Position numbers and translations under genes: made by a program. Source: Chrysogorgia sp. JL179-B06 (taxonomy: Eukaryota; Cnidaria; Anthozoa; Scleralcyonacea; Chrysogorgiidae). From it: DNA of 64,000 bases. Shown piece after piece: positions 34,240-46,850 of the stretch (within the stretch, counting starts at the first letter, position 1; every line of letters begins with the position of its first letter). The notes beneath the pieces are model-generated. The model had not been told where the DNA came from. It made no database searches and was given only the letters and a program-made list of their open reading frames with translations. The stretch is taken from assembly GCA_035772405.1 (NCBI GenBank), contig JAYKKM010000054.1, positions 3,880,001 through 3,944,000 of the forward strand, written 5' to 3'.

Positions 34240-35560
34240 CATTTCTACTTCAAAATAGCAAATTAAAACAGAACGGCAAGGTTTTGGCTTGCATTTTTTC
34301 AAGCCAAAATTTATATATCTGTATCAAAAGAGAGCTTAATTCTCCCGAAAAGCAACGTCGTGACAAGCTTTATATGGAAATAGAATGTAAAAATTGTCCA
34401 CAAAATGTGAACAGTGAGCATTGCCATTGGCTTGTATTTTTCACGCCAAAATTATAGATGCTTGCATCAAATGGTCTTAATTCACACGAAAGCAATGTCG
34501 TGCCAAGTATTATCTGAAAATAAAGTGAGATAATTGTCTAGAAAAGCTGTGCATTGGCTTGAAAATTTCCAAGCCATTTATTACAATGCACAACAGTAAA
34601 TTGAAACAGAATGGCAAGGCTTTGACTTGTATATTATTAATCCAAAATTATAAATGCTCGCATCAAATAATCTTAATTTCAGTAAAAAGCAATGTCGTGG
34701 CAAGCATTATCTGAAAATATAATGTAAAAATGTCCAGAAAAGCTGTGCGTTGGCTTGAAATATTTCAAGCCATTTATTATGATGCAAAACACTAAATCGA
34801 AATAGAACAGCAACTGGCTTTGGCTTGTATATTTTCAAGCCAAAATTATAAATGCTCACATCAAATGATCTTAATTTTACAAAAAAGAAATGTCATGGCA
34901 AGCATTATCTGAAAATATAATGTAAAAATTGTCCAAAAAAGCTGTGCATTGGTTTTTCAAGCCATTTATTATGCTGCAAAACACTAAATTGAAATAGAAC
35001 AGCAACTGCCTTTGGCTTGTATATTTTCAAGCCAAAATTATAAATGCTCGCATCAAATAATCTTAATTTCACTAAAAAGCAATGTTGTGGCAAGTATTAT
35101 CTGAAAATATAATGTAAAAATATCCAGAAAAGCTGTGTATTGGCTTGAAATTTTTCAAGCCATTTATTATGCTGCAAAACACTAAATTGAAATAGAACAG
35201 CGACTTGTACATTTTCAAGCCAAAATTATAAATGCTCGCATCAAATAATCTTAATTTCAGTAAAAAGCAATGTCGTGGCAAGCATTATCTGAAAATATAA
35301 TGTAAAAATGTCCAGAAAAGCTGTGCATTGTCTTGAAATTTTTCAAGCCATTTATCATGCTGCAAAACACTAAATTGAAATAGAACAGCAACTGCCTTTG
35401 GCTTGTATATTTTCAAGCCAAAATTGTAAATGCTCGCATCAAATAATCTTAATTTCACTAAAAAGCAATATCGTGGCAAGCATTATCTGAAAATATAATG
35501 TAAAAATGTCTAGAAAAGCTGTGCATTGGCGTGAAAAGTTCCAAGCATTTAATATGTGCA
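34240..35560. repeat. Satellite A, period about 190-200 bp
   Basis: The marker TGTCCAGAAAAGCTGTG or a close variant starts at 34731, 34930, 35121, 35309 and 35507 (spacings 199, 191, 188 and 198), with more diverged units before 34731. Each unit has two imperfect palindromes, GGCTTGAAATTTTTCAAGCC and GGCTTGTATATTTTCAAGCC. Confidence 0.93.
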
Positions 35561-35764
35561 GTGGGGCGGGTGGATGTGGGGCGGGTTCATGTGCTGTTGC
35601 TTGTTTGGATGCTGGTTTCAAATGCTTGGTTTTGGAGGAGTCATTAATAAGAGCTCGACTTATTGAGCAAAGACTGCAGTTTCAGTTAAAAGATGTCTAA
35701 ATTTCAGGCCAAACATCAATTTATATATTCATGTCACAAGGCATCTGTTTTGAAATGTTACTGA

Positions 35765-36975
35765 CCAAATATTTCAAGCCAAACTATTTAATTCGTTTGA
35801 TATTATTAATAAATTTTTGGCCTGAAATATTTCAAGCCAAACTATTTTGATTTGATATTAGTTGATTTTTGGCTTGAAATATTTCAGACCAAAATATTTA
35901 ACTGATTTGATATTAATTGATTTTTGGCTTGAAATATTTTACGCCAAACTATTTTACTCACCCAAACTATATTACTCACCAAACTATTTAACTCATTCGA
36001 TATTAGAAGATTTTTGGCTTGAAATATTTCAGGCCAAACTATTTAACTAATTTAATATTACTTGATTTTTGGCTTGAAATATTTCACGCCAAACTATTTA
36101 ATTCATTTGATATTATAAGATTTTTGGCTTGAAATATTTCAGGCCAAACTATTTAACTCATTTGATATTAGAAAATTTTTTGCTTGAAATATTTCAAGCC
36201 AAACTATTATACTCATTTGATATTAATTGACTTTTGGCTTGAAATATTTCAGGCCAAACTATTTTACTAAGCCAAACTATTTTACTAAGCCAAACTATTT
36301 GACTAATTTAATATTAGAAGATTTGTGGCTTGAAATATTTCAGGCCAAACCATTCAATTAATTTGATATTACTTGATTTTTGGCTTGAAATATTTCAAGC
36401 CAAACTATTATACTCATTTGATATTGACTTTTGGCTTGAAATATTTCAGGCCAAACTATTTAACTCATTTGATATTAGAAGATTTTTGTCTTGAAATATT
36501 TCAGGCCAAACCATTCAATTAATTTGATATTACTTGATTTTTGGCTTGAAATATTTCAGGCCAAACTATTTTACTAAGCCAAACTATTTAACTAATTTAA
36601 TATTAGAAGATTTGTGGCTTGAAATATTTCAGGCCTAACCATTCAATTAATTTGATATTACTTGATTTTTGGCTTGAAATATTTCACGCCAAACTATTTA
36701 ATTCGTTTGATATTATAAGATTTTTGGCTTGAAATATTTCAGGCCAAACTATTTAACTCATTTGATATTAGAAGAGTTTTGGCTTGAAATATTTCAAGCC
36801 AAACTATTATACTCATGGCTTGAATTATTTCAGGCCAAACTATTTTACTAAGCCAAGCTATTTAACTCAATTGATATTAGAAGATTTTTGGCTTGAAATA
36901 TTTCAGGCCAAACTATTCAATTCATTTGATATTAATTGATTTTTGGCTTGAAATATTTCAAGCCAAACTATTCAT
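35765..36975. repeat. Satellite B, about 55-60 bp units with a palindromic core
   Basis: Some twenty units of the form TTTTTGGCTTGAAATATTTC, AGGCCAAACTATTTAACTCA, TTTGATATTAGAAGA. The palindrome GGCTTGAAATATTTCAAGCC is perfect in many units and has one change (CAGGCC or CACGCC) in others. Short frames reading FWLEIFQAKL are artefacts of it. Confidence 0.95.
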
Positions 36976-37426
36976 TACGAAAAATTGCTATTATCTAATC
37001 ATTTTTGCAAATCATATTCGTTTTAGCATAATGTTTGTAAATTTCATCATCTATTGCATGATATATTTTGCATGAGTAGCAAATATTCACTATTATTTAG
37101 AGTTTTGGCTTGAAATATTTCAAGCCAAACTATTATACTCATGGCTTGAATTATTTCAGGCCAAACTATTTTACTAAGCCAAGCTATTTAACTCAATTGA
37201 TATTAGAAGATTTTTGGCTTGAAATATTTCAGGCCAAACTATTCAATTCATTTGATATTAATTGATTTTTGGCTTGAAATATTTCAAGCCAAACTATTCA
37301 TTACGAAAAATTGCTATTATCTAATCATTTTTGCAAATCATATTCGTTTTAGTATAATGTTTGTAAATTTCATCATCTATTGCATGATATATTTTGCATG
37401 AGTAGCAAATATTCACTATTATTTTA
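36775..37426. repeat. 326-bp tandem duplication
   Basis: The segment from TTTTGGCTTGAAATATTTCA (36777) through GAGTAGCAAATATTCACTATT recurs 326 bases later almost without change (for example AAAATTGCTATTATC at 36981 and 37307). It contains satellite B units plus about 120 bases of other sequence, and gives two identical 60-codon spurious frames. Confidence 0.95.
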
Positions 37427-37586
37427 ACATTAAACCAGTCGCTTTCGTACATTTTCACAAAATAAAACATTTCCCTTCATTTTTATCTGTGTCTAGCGAT
37501 TTATTTTCTTATCTAGCTGTTTGTGAATAATTTTTAAAGAATACCTCAGCACTACAGAACAGTTAATCTGGCTAGTTTTGTGGGAC

Positions 37587-37750
37587 ATTGCCCATATTTG
37601 CCATTTGCCCATTGCCCATATTTGCCAAGTACCCGGTTTGCACCAAATTTTAAAAACATATTATTTTCTTGGAGAAAATAATATGTTTTTAAAATTTGGT
37701 GCAAACCGGGTACTTGGCAAATATGGGCAATGGGCAAATGGCAAATATGG
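37587..37750. repeat. Near-perfect 80-bp-arm hairpin
   Basis: Left arm (GCCCATATTTGCCATTTGCC ... AACATATTATTTTCT) and right arm are almost exact reverse complements, separated by about 5 bases near 37672. It lies just inside the right end of the 3.8-kb element. The fold would resemble a very long precursor hairpin; no expression evidence is available. Confidence 0.9.
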
Positions 37751-37805
37751 GGCAACGTTTTGGAAATAATTGGGGTTTTTGTTCAATTCCATTCAAAAAT
37801 ACCTT

Positions 37806-37990
<185 letters not shown>

Positions 37991-37999
37991 CAATCTACA

Positions 38000-40180
38000 G
38001 ACACGTGTTTCGCTGTACCACAGCTCATATAAATCATTGAGAATAATTTCTTTCTCAGGGCGTCCAATGACACACCCTGCCGCCCTTCTGGCTATAAGCC
38101 TGCTCTTACCAGTGCCCCTAACAGGGGCATTAGTACAACTCCACTTTGGAGTTTGTTTGAATTGCTATCTGTGATACCTTCCTTTTCCCCAAGAAACCCC
38201 AAAGTTTAAGACAATAGGCACAGAATGGTTTGGTTAATTAAATACTTCACCAGTAATTATGGCATTACCTTCAAAACTATTCAATATACAGTGTATGAAC
38301 AGTGTAGATCATCAGATGCAGACTTTCAACGAGAGAATTATCTCCTACTTTGATTGCTATAAACTATAAAGGACACAGAGCTACATAAATAATTTCCAGA
38401 TGCTTCATATCCAAAATATTAAAATATTAAAACAAGTCAACAGAAATAAAACAGACACTAGACTTGTAACTTGATATGAAATGAGAAGTTGGTGGACGAA
38501 TGTAAATACGGTGACGGTGTTAATAAATCTGTGTTCTATGAGAAATAATATATAAACAATCGATTCAATAAATTATACTGTGTATCTTGGTTTTCCGCTT
38601 ATGGTATACAGACAGTACATTAAACGAAGCCTTAATGTCATAGTTAACTTATTAAATCACTGTCGTCGGTGGTCTTCGACACACTTCGCTGGTTAGTGTA
38701 TACGCGCAGTTTATGATAATTTTGAACGAACATCAATAGGAAAGTAGCGTTTTCTTCGTCAAACCCACCGTCAAACCCACCACCTTGGGTGCCAGAGGTT
38801 CTTCCACGCTCGTAGGTATAACGGGGGCGAGGAACCTCTGGCACCCAGGGTAATAGGAAAGTAAAATGACCATCAAAGACAGATAAAATATAGATAAAAA
38901 TATGTAATACGCTTTATACCTTTAATAGAGCGATATATGGCTTGCTTCTTTGCTCTTCCTTCGCATGTTAACAGTACAGTTGGCGCTTTGTTGATAACGG
39001 ATCACTTCTCGAATACCTAGCGAATCTTGTCGACATGTCACGATAGCTGGCCGAGTATGACGTATTTATGAGGTCCAAGACACTCAAGCAATCAAGCAAG
39101 AACACGCCGACATAGTGGCTACCGCTAACTAGGTAGTCGAGTCACAAAAATGAAAAGTGGCCAAGAAATTGCATGTTTTGGGACAAAAACAACTAAGGTT
39201 GCCATGGCAACAAACAACAGTATTTCAACCTAATGGTATAAATTGTCATTTATTTCAGAAAATAGCACGAATATCATAATTTGGAGTCAGATTTATGAAA
39301 GTAGAATAGTTTTAGTAAGAATAGAATAGTTTTAGTATGCAAAAAACAGAAATCTGTTTTTCTAACAATTTTCTTTCATATTTTGCCCTGTTGCTCCGTT
39401 TTGATTATTAGTAACGAAACTTAGTGTGTTTTTGAAAGCTGTCATTGCATTTACAAATTTAATATACATGTATCTATCACAGTTCAAACTGTCTGTTTAA
39501 AATTCAGGTCAGGTCTGAAATTATATACTAAAACAATTTGTCACCTCAGTCTCAGTCTCGGTGCAGCCTCAGTTTCCGTTTGCCAACCGAAACGATCGTT
39601 GCCAACAATTCCAGAGAAAAATATATTAGTTAAAAATTCCGGGGGTTAGAATTCAGGGGTATCGGGGTCATTGTTTAGGATGGTAAAAACCGTTTACGAA
39701 AGGGACGACTGCCTCGCCGGTTAGCGGCTCGGTAAATATTCACCGATATGATAATCAACTCGACTTCAGCGATAATCACCTCGACTTCGGTGACTAATTA
39801 CTCGGACTTCTCTGGTAGTCGAGTCTAAGTTTACCCTCGGATTCTTTTTCTCTGCAATTACATCATCATCCTGATAGGCTTTGGCACAAGAACGAGAATT
39901 TTTCTTGCCAAAAGAACGAGAATTTTTCTTTGTTTTGTCTTTTGTTCTGGCATCTGCCCTTGGCTTTATGATCTTATGACCATGACTATGTCGATCTTTG
40001 TTTGGCCTTTTGTTTTCTCCTTATGATTATGCTTTTGCGTAAGTGTGAACGGGCGTGCTGGGCCCTATAATTATACCCTAATATAATATCTTCAGAACTT
40101 CGAGAGGGCATGTAAACCAAGGCGACGCATTGGCTCACACCGGTCACGCCTTAAAGTGTTTTTCTGTGCACTGCTCACAC
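38000..40180. other. Mostly non-coding stretch
   Basis: Holds a small palindrome at 38783-38850 and a partial copy of the 18.5-kb inverted-repeat element near 39895-40056 (TTTGTTTTGTCTTTTGTTC, TTATGATTATGCTTTTGCG). I see no gene. Short repeats: CCACCGTCAAACCCACCACC at 38765, and AGTTTTAGTAAGAATAGAAT at 39309. Confidence 0.45.
38783..38850. repeat. Short palindromic MITE
   Basis: CCTTGGGTGCCAGAGGTTCT is mirrored by GAACCTCTGGCACCCAGGG around a loop of about 28 bases. I associate this word with anthozoan genomes. Confidence 0.75.
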
Positions 40181-40273
40181 GGTATTAACTCGACATTCTT
40201 CGAAGATTTACGACGATTTTCTTGAGAAAGATTCTGTGTTTAGAATTTTGTAAACATTTCGAGTTTGTTGTCA

Positions 40274-40653
40274 AATGGATGTTGGCAAAAGAGTTCGAGA
40301 CTATGCCCTTTGCCTCGCATGTGTTGAATGAGCTGCTTCCACTATTATATACATGTATAGATGCGAGTGTTTTACATGTAGTACTGGAACATATTTTCAC
40401 TAATGAGGATAATGATGGTGATGTCATGTCACAAATTGAACATTTTGTGGTGTTTCTATATAATACAAAGAATAATATTTTTGCGTTCGACGAAGGAGAA
40501 CGCATTCTAATCTTGCATGTCATGGGTTACTGTGCTTTACAGCTAAAAGGAATCAAGATAAAAACTTTACTCTTTTTGAATAAATTACCGTTTTGGAATA
40601 AATTATGGCATATCCGTATCTTGAACGTATATACGATCATTTTAACACATTGA
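40274..40653 (+). CDS. Hypothetical ORF, possibly decayed TE protein
   Basis: From the first ATG (MLAKEFETMPFASHVLNELL) the frame runs 126 codons to TGA. The composition is varied, with acidic FTNEDNDGDVMSQIEHFVVF in the middle. The IEHFVVFLYN segment faintly resembles the 'IE.FVVL.Y' segment of the TE-borne nuclease-like family seen at 3.5-4.8 kb, but I cannot confirm this by eye. There is no splice or promoter support. It could equally be chance. Confidence 0.25.
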
Positions 40654-41539
40654 CAAATGCTATTTTATTTTGGTTCTCATTTTTCAACTTTGATTTTTGT
40701 TGCTCATACCCTTATATAGCATAATATAAGACTACTGACTTCTGGCTCAGAACTGACACAGGAGCAGTGGGTTCGAGGTTGGGGCAGTGTTCCGCAGGAT
40801 CAGATCAAGCGACACTTTTGCCAAATCGAACATCACGTTTGTAATATTTGCTGAATTGAACGACTAATCTGGCGGTCATATTTCAAATCGTACAAACGAA
40901 CTGGAATACCCTTCTAATATTAAAATAACATACGGAAATCATGCGGGATGTGGTTATAGTGTCTCCTTGAATTATGACGCTGTCGTTTGTTGCCGTACGT
41001 GTTGCACTCGATAACAATCTAAACCACGTATTAAGGCGATCATATAACCTATTATAGCCTTCTAATATTAAAATAACATACGGAATCATATGAGGCGTTT
41101 ATAATGTCAAAATTCAATATGACCATTTAAACGCCATACGTCTAATTCGAACAACATTTACTCGAAACGAGCAAGCCTCGAACAAACGAACGGGAATAAC
41201 CTTCCAATATTAAAATAGCATACGGAAATCATGCGGGATATCACCGTTGTCAAAAACATTGAGGTTATAGTGTCTCCTTGAATTAAGACGCTGTAATATA
41301 TTTATTAATTTTCATAATTTGTTACAGTATAATTTTATGTTTATAAACCAATCTTCATTCACCACTTGCTGGTCCACACGCGTCGAACGCACTTACATAA
41401 TCTTTGATTACTCCTAGTATTAGTAATAACCTCTATATAGATGCAGAAGTCATACACTTTATTCATAATTTAGAACGCTTATAGCAAAAACATTTTAGCA
41501 CAAACCGTCACTTTTAATACAAACTGTCATTAGTGCATT

Positions 41540-41955
41540 AGTGTTACATATTATCTTATTGAAAAAGATAAGACATAACCGTTCCCTGCATTTGTGACAG
41601 CGATTCTAACCCTGATAGATCAAGTACTTCACTGTAGGATAATTCCACATAACCGTAGATTATACTTACTCTCTCCAAGGACTTACTAAGGTATTCTGGA
41701 AGACTATAATTATAAACTTGACAAGCATATAATAAAACCGAACGGATACAATTAAGCTGAATTGAATAATGTAAGCTCATTTGCTGGATCGGAACATTTG
41801 CCCTTTTCAGCTGAGACAAAAATTAAAGTCTTTTAGCTGCTTTTCTAGTAGTTTCAGATACATGGGTATTCCATTTAAAATCATTTTGAATAGTTACCCC
41901 TAGTATTTTCATATTTTTCTCCATCTAGAGCAAAAGTATCCGGATTCATATTGTT
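41540..41955 (-). mobile_element. LINE reverse transcriptase C-terminal fragment
   Basis: Minus-strand reading: EKNMKILGVTIQNDFKWNTH (about 41925, after frame changes), then LSQLKRANVPIQQMSLHYS, CIRSVLLYACQVYNYSLPEYL and LERVSIIYGYVELSYSEVLD, ending SGLESLSQ. The order 'LGV.I...L.W..H', 'Y...IRSVLLYA..V' and 'LE..Q' is that of the thumb/C-terminal region of CR1/Jockey-type LINEs. Only this 3' part remains and frames are broken. Confidence 0.75.
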
Positions 41956-42251
41956 TTGCATCCTCATGGGAATAAAAATCAATACGAATCCGATTACTTT
42001 TGCTCTAGTGTAAACGCAGCCTGAATTTACTATATTAACTGCGGCATTATTGATGTGAATATTATCTCGTATCGGCGGAGTCCGACAAAAGGAAAACCTT
42101 AGTTCTTTGCTCTTGTCCGAATGAAGCTACAATTAATTAACTAACTAACTAAAATGTTCCAACAACAATAACAAGGATCTTCTGCTCATATATGAAAGCA
42201 AACATGTCACAGGGATTAATGTCAATATAGTGTTTTTAAAATAATACGTAA

Positions 42252-42350
42252 TATATCATACACGAGAAGCCGTTTATTATCTGATTTACAACACCGAGAG
42301 ACGTGTGTTTGGAAATCAGATAATAAACGCCTTTCGAGTGTATGGTATAG
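42252..42350. repeat. Short palindromic MITE
   Basis: TATCATACACGAGAAGCCGT with TTATTATCTGATTT is mirrored by AAATCAGATAATAAACGCC and TTTCGAGTGTATGGTATA. Loop about 25 bases. Confidence 0.75.
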
Positions 42351-43119
42351 CATCTCAACCAAATCAGTATTTTAAGAGAAAATCGAGGTGAAAGTTGTCG
42401 AAATTTTATGTTAATTAAGATCACATTTACAAACAATGTCTCGGTTATGATTTTCCTTTGTGTTTTCCTCATGAATTATTAATGAGTTTGAGATTAACAG
42501 TTACAACAGCAATAACACGCTATCTCAGCTCTATTTATAACAAAGAACTGAAATATTTTAGTAGTTACTGTCTGTAGGCTATGACCACTATGCTAAATCT
42601 AAAGAGTTATCTAATTGTTAATTAGTTTATTTAGTTAAGTCTACCGCGGTTACGTATGCCTCGGTTACTAATAGGGTTAGTTACCTTGAATACTAAATCA
42701 GCTATTAACTTTCTTTTAATTACATTTATCATGTTAATTAGTAATTGTCAATGAGAAAATTCTTTACTCAAATAAGTTTAACAACACCTATCAACTTTTA
42801 ATTATAGAAGCTTTACACATTAAGTTTAACAAACCGGAGTTAAATTCGGGTCTTAAGGCCAGCAAATATGACACTTTTCACACTCTGTGGTCACGCTAGT
42901 TTTTAAAGACGAGATTTTTCATGGAAGTCGTCATGGTCAATGGTCATTAAGTCAGTCAGTCACACAGACCTCTTTCACAATGGCACCCAAATTAAACATT
43001 CTTTTATATTTATTTAAATTAGCCTTTCTGACCTCTTTCGTGTTTTGCATGTATATAAAGGATTATTATGAAATATGAAAGAGGTCTATTATTTGTGTAA
43101 ATCAGCGCGCGATAAATTG

Positions 43120-44110
43120 CGCGTGTTCATATTCAAGAAAGTAGTAGCATGTTCAGAAAGACGTTTTTGAAGGCAACGATCAGTATAAGTTTCATTACAG
43201 CCAGGTCAAGAAATCTGATAGACGACCTTTCTACGAGAGATAACGCTGAATTTTCGAAATGCAATTAAGACTTGAGAAGATCTTCGCCTCGTCAGTCAAG
43301 ATAAGGAATGCGGATCCAAACTTTAAGTAAGTTATCATCAGCGGATGAAACATGTGTTGTATTTGTGTTTTAACTTGTTAATTAGACATTTTTGACACTA
43401 TTGGGAAAACCATTCCATGACATGAAATGATGAAAGACTTAAGAGTGTTGATTTGATTATCAAATAGTGCTATATAGACTTTGAAAGGAGGTGAGAAATT
43501 TTATCCTGGCAATTTTTCGCGAAAAGGTTCAAAACTAGAAAGGTGACTAGTATACTGTGTATCTTTGCGATAAACATCTGTGCCAGATCTACCGAAATTT
43601 TGATGTCTAGGAAATAATAATTCCATTGGGAAAGTTAAAATGTTAGTTAGGTTTGATGAGAATTAGTGTGTCATCAACGTAACGTTTATAAAATGTTATG
43701 GTATACCGCAACGAATTCGATCAGAAACTATGATCTTTTCAAATTCTGTAAGAATAATGTTGGCCTGCAGGACAGGACCAAGTGATGATCCCATCATATA
43801 AATGGTTATCAAACTGTCAAACGGTTTTTTAAAGTGTGTATGTTCAAAGTAGTTGATCATATTATCATTATAAATTCGATCAAGGACAATGTTAACGGTT
43901 CTGGTAAATAAAGATATTATGTCAAAAGAAGTAAATTAACCCAGTTCTAGAAATAGTTATTTCGTAATGTTGTTAATACTTGAAACAGCTTCAAAAGAGT
44001 CGGAAAGTGAAAATTTATGGACTGTTAGTGGATTTAAATTTAATGAGCGAGAATGAAATTTCCCAACATTGTAATGCGTATATTGTAGTCGTGTCTATAT
44101 AATTGGCCGA
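43120..44110 (-). mobile_element. Penelope-like reverse transcriptase fragment (decayed)
   Basis: Minus-strand blocks in PLE order: FNPNPLTVHKFSLSDSFEAV (about 44040), FTSFDIISLFTRTVNIVLD (about 43940), MMGSSLGPVLQANIILTEFE (about 43795, the 'GS.LGP..A' RT motif), FYKRYVDDTLILIKPN with an intact catalytic YVDD (GTC ATC AAC GTA complement at 43670-43681), and FPMELLFPRHQNFGRSG-like sequence. Several frameshifts separate the blocks. A further minus-strand piece of the same type lies at 45340-45505, with a MITE (44234-44391) between, so this is probably one disrupted PLE. Confidence 0.85.
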
Positions 44111-44233
44111 AATTTGTGAGGAAAATAAAAGATTTATGTGTTTTCGTTACCAGAAATTAATGACAAAATAGCCGCCGCTTGAACACTAATTTACATATGG
44201 TCCTTAGAAAATGGCGTCCCATTTATTTTACTT

Positions 44234-44391
44234 AAGAAATAAAAAACGTGTCGCGTGTGATTATCGAGTTATAATGGCACGAGAGATGCGTGTAAAACAC
44301 GAGGCGATAGCCGAGTGTTTTACTAGCTTCTCGAGTGCCATTATAACTCGATAATCACACAAGACAAAGTTTTTTATTTCTTTTATAAAAG
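44234..44391. mobile_element. Palindromic MITE
   Basis: AAGAAATAAAAAACGTGTCG, GTGATTATCGAGTTATAATGGCAC and a central GTAAAACACGAGGCGATAGCCGAGTGTTTTAC are mirrored to TTTTTTATTTCTTTT at 44390. A related word (AACACGACGCGAGTTAATCG) is at 32550. Confidence 0.75.
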
Positions 44392-44399
44392 AACGGCCA

Positions 44400-45335
44400 T
44401 TAAATTAACAATAAAGCCATGAAAAATGTAGATTTACCTGTTATAAATGACGTTGTTATGTGCGTTGCTAGGAAGCCTATGATGATTTTAGCGATGAAAA
44501 TGCACTCAACGTTGCAGTTAAAATATTCTGTTGTGTTAGTACCCTGATTAGCTTTGTAATCCAGCTATTCTTTGACTTTCTTTTGTGATTTAAACTACTT
44601 AAAATCCGTCAAAAACGACAAAATCTACGCGAGGAACACGTCAGCTTATGCTTTATTGAGTTATAATGCACGGTTTTTGAGCTCAGTAACCAATCAGATA
44701 GCGTGTACTCGCTCATTTACTTCCGGTTATTTTATAAAGTGAATTACATAGAGCGAAAATATTAAAATGAAGATTCTGCCTATATTAAGTAGATCGCCTA
44801 GCGTTTGTCGCCGACCTCTTAGTATATACACAACAACGATTTTCAAATTATTCAGTTACCAGTGTGATTAGATCAGTCAAATCTACGATCCGTCAAATTG
44901 TGTTGAAAACAGCCAACAAATAAAATAGGGTATATGCATCATTTAGTTGTTTGATATTTTCAAAAGTGTTTGGTGAGATGTTCGAAAGTCGATGGAAGAA
45001 CCTATATCTTATATGTTAAAATTTGAATATTTGGTAATATGGTTAAAGTTTTATACCAACATTTTAATAATCACCAAACTTGTAATGACAACAGGACAAT
45101 CGGCATTTTAAAATTTCCGTAATTAATAGAGGCACAAATATTGACGAAAGTTGTATCTCTAGATTTTGTCACTTTGGCGGATCATAGATCTGACTGATCT
45201 AATCGAACCGATAACTGAATATTAGTGAAATAATAATAATAATTGCTGTTGCATATGTTTTCTTACGATCTCAAAATTAAATTATTTCAAGTCTAAATCA
45301 ATATAATTATAAGTAAAACAACGAAAATATTTTTA
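44400..45335. other. No gene recognised
   Basis: Short frames only. May include degraded internal PLE sequence between the two recognisable minus-strand blocks. Confidence 0.35.
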
Positions 45336-45339
45336 AACC

Positions 45340-45505
45340 TTGTCCTCTTTGAATATTCATTTGAGAGACTTGATCCCACACATCTTCAGCCACGGACGTT
45401 AGGTCTGGTCGCAAGTCCGTATCTGAGGACCAACTTTAAGATGTCAATCTGGTCAGCAGAGAGATTTACAATAGTTTCATTCGGGTTAGTTGTATATACT
45501 TATGT
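45340..45505 (-). mobile_element. PLE N-terminal fragment
   Basis: Minus-strand reading NPNETIVNLSADQIDILKLVLRYGL (about 45490-45415) followed by ATRPNVRG matches the 'VVNLS...L....L.LL..GL.F' region found before the reverse transcriptase of PLEs. Short and broken. Confidence 0.5.
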
Positions 45506-45509
45506 ATTA

Positions 45510-46850
45510 TTTATATACAGACCTTTCGCTTTGTTATGAAGTAGGTGGTCGTCCCAATGAAGTTCCCGTCAGTGTTAGACGTGGTCCCCGAAAGGATATT
45601 CTGATTCATGGAGAGCCAGGAGGTGCGGTCTATACTACTTTTGCAAAATGCGATATTTAGCAAATTTATAGGTAGCCGATTTAATTATATTTAATCAACG
45701 ACCTGTCCCCAGGCATTCACTGTATGAATTACACCGATGATGGAATTTTAGCAGCTTTTCAAAAAAACAACCTGCAGAGACGATTTTACTTGGACATCGG
45801 GAAAATATAGCCTAAGATTTTGTATACAGTACCCGCCGGAGCTCTGGCGGGAGCTCGGTCTTAACGAAAACCCTGATGTAGTGGATGTATATACTACCTG
45901 TATATACAGCCCCGAGGACGCGTAGCGTCCGAGGGCTGTACTGATATCGCATACATCCCGGCGTTCGAGGTAATTAACTGAATTATTTCATGATTGATGA
46001 GGTTTTCCAACAAAATTTTGTCTATTTTTCCACCTTAATTAATATTCGTATAGGGCTGTATGCTATATACAGCCCGCGGTACATTAAAGAAAACCGACTC
46101 AATCATGAAATAATAATAATTAGGCAGTCATTGTGATATAAATATCAATGTTTAGAGTTTAATAGCTGTTACTTCGTGTACCGGACACAGAGCTACATCA
46201 TTGAAATGTTGAATTTAAAAGTTGGGTTTACTTAATATTCCTCCATTTCAGGGTTAGGACTAGAGTTTTTATTTGGGTTATGGTTAGGGTTTTCGTTCTT
46301 GTAAAGCTTCTGAATTCCGAGAAAATAACCTTGATGTGTCTATGAACACGAACGAGATGCCCTTTTTGAACACCAGAATTATTCGATTATTATTTTGTTG
46401 AACATTGAACAGTCAATTAAACTCGTCTGAATTTGTTAGATAATCTGATAGATGGTATGCCGATTTTGCGACGTGTTTATGTTTTTGAAGTTTAATGGCC
46501 TCCTTGAAACGAGTAGATGAAAAGGTACTGTGAACAACAAAATACAAGTCATGAGCAATCTACACAACTGCACGCCATGCTTTTAATTATGCATATATGA
46601 CAAAACTTCGATGTTATCGCAAGTATAATATATTATTTATGAACACAAACAACGAAAACGGAAATTACCTGACTTCATGCACCCTATATATACACAGATA
46701 GTCAAAATAAGGTTTCCCTGGAAAAGCGTTTGACTTGAAAAGACTTAACAAGTTATTACCGTATCATAACATACAAACCGATTGTCGTTTCAACCTTCAC
46801 AACAAGTCTTTTTACATATATAGTAGCTGAATATGTCAACACAACATACA
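45510..46850. other. No gene recognised
   Basis: Contains local palindromes near 45838-45930 (AGCTCTGGCGGGAGCT; GAGGACGCGTAGCGTCCGAG). No coding region is supported. Confidence 0.4.

Noticed and set aside
34905..35479. Three similar minus-strand frames starting MP.HCFLVKLRLFDASIY
   Set aside because: They repeat with the satellite A period and are broken at each unit border, so they are not a gene family.
36893..37401. Two identical 60-codon frames (KYFRPNYSIHLILIDFWLEI)
   Set aside because: They arise from satellite B units within the 326-bp tandem duplication.
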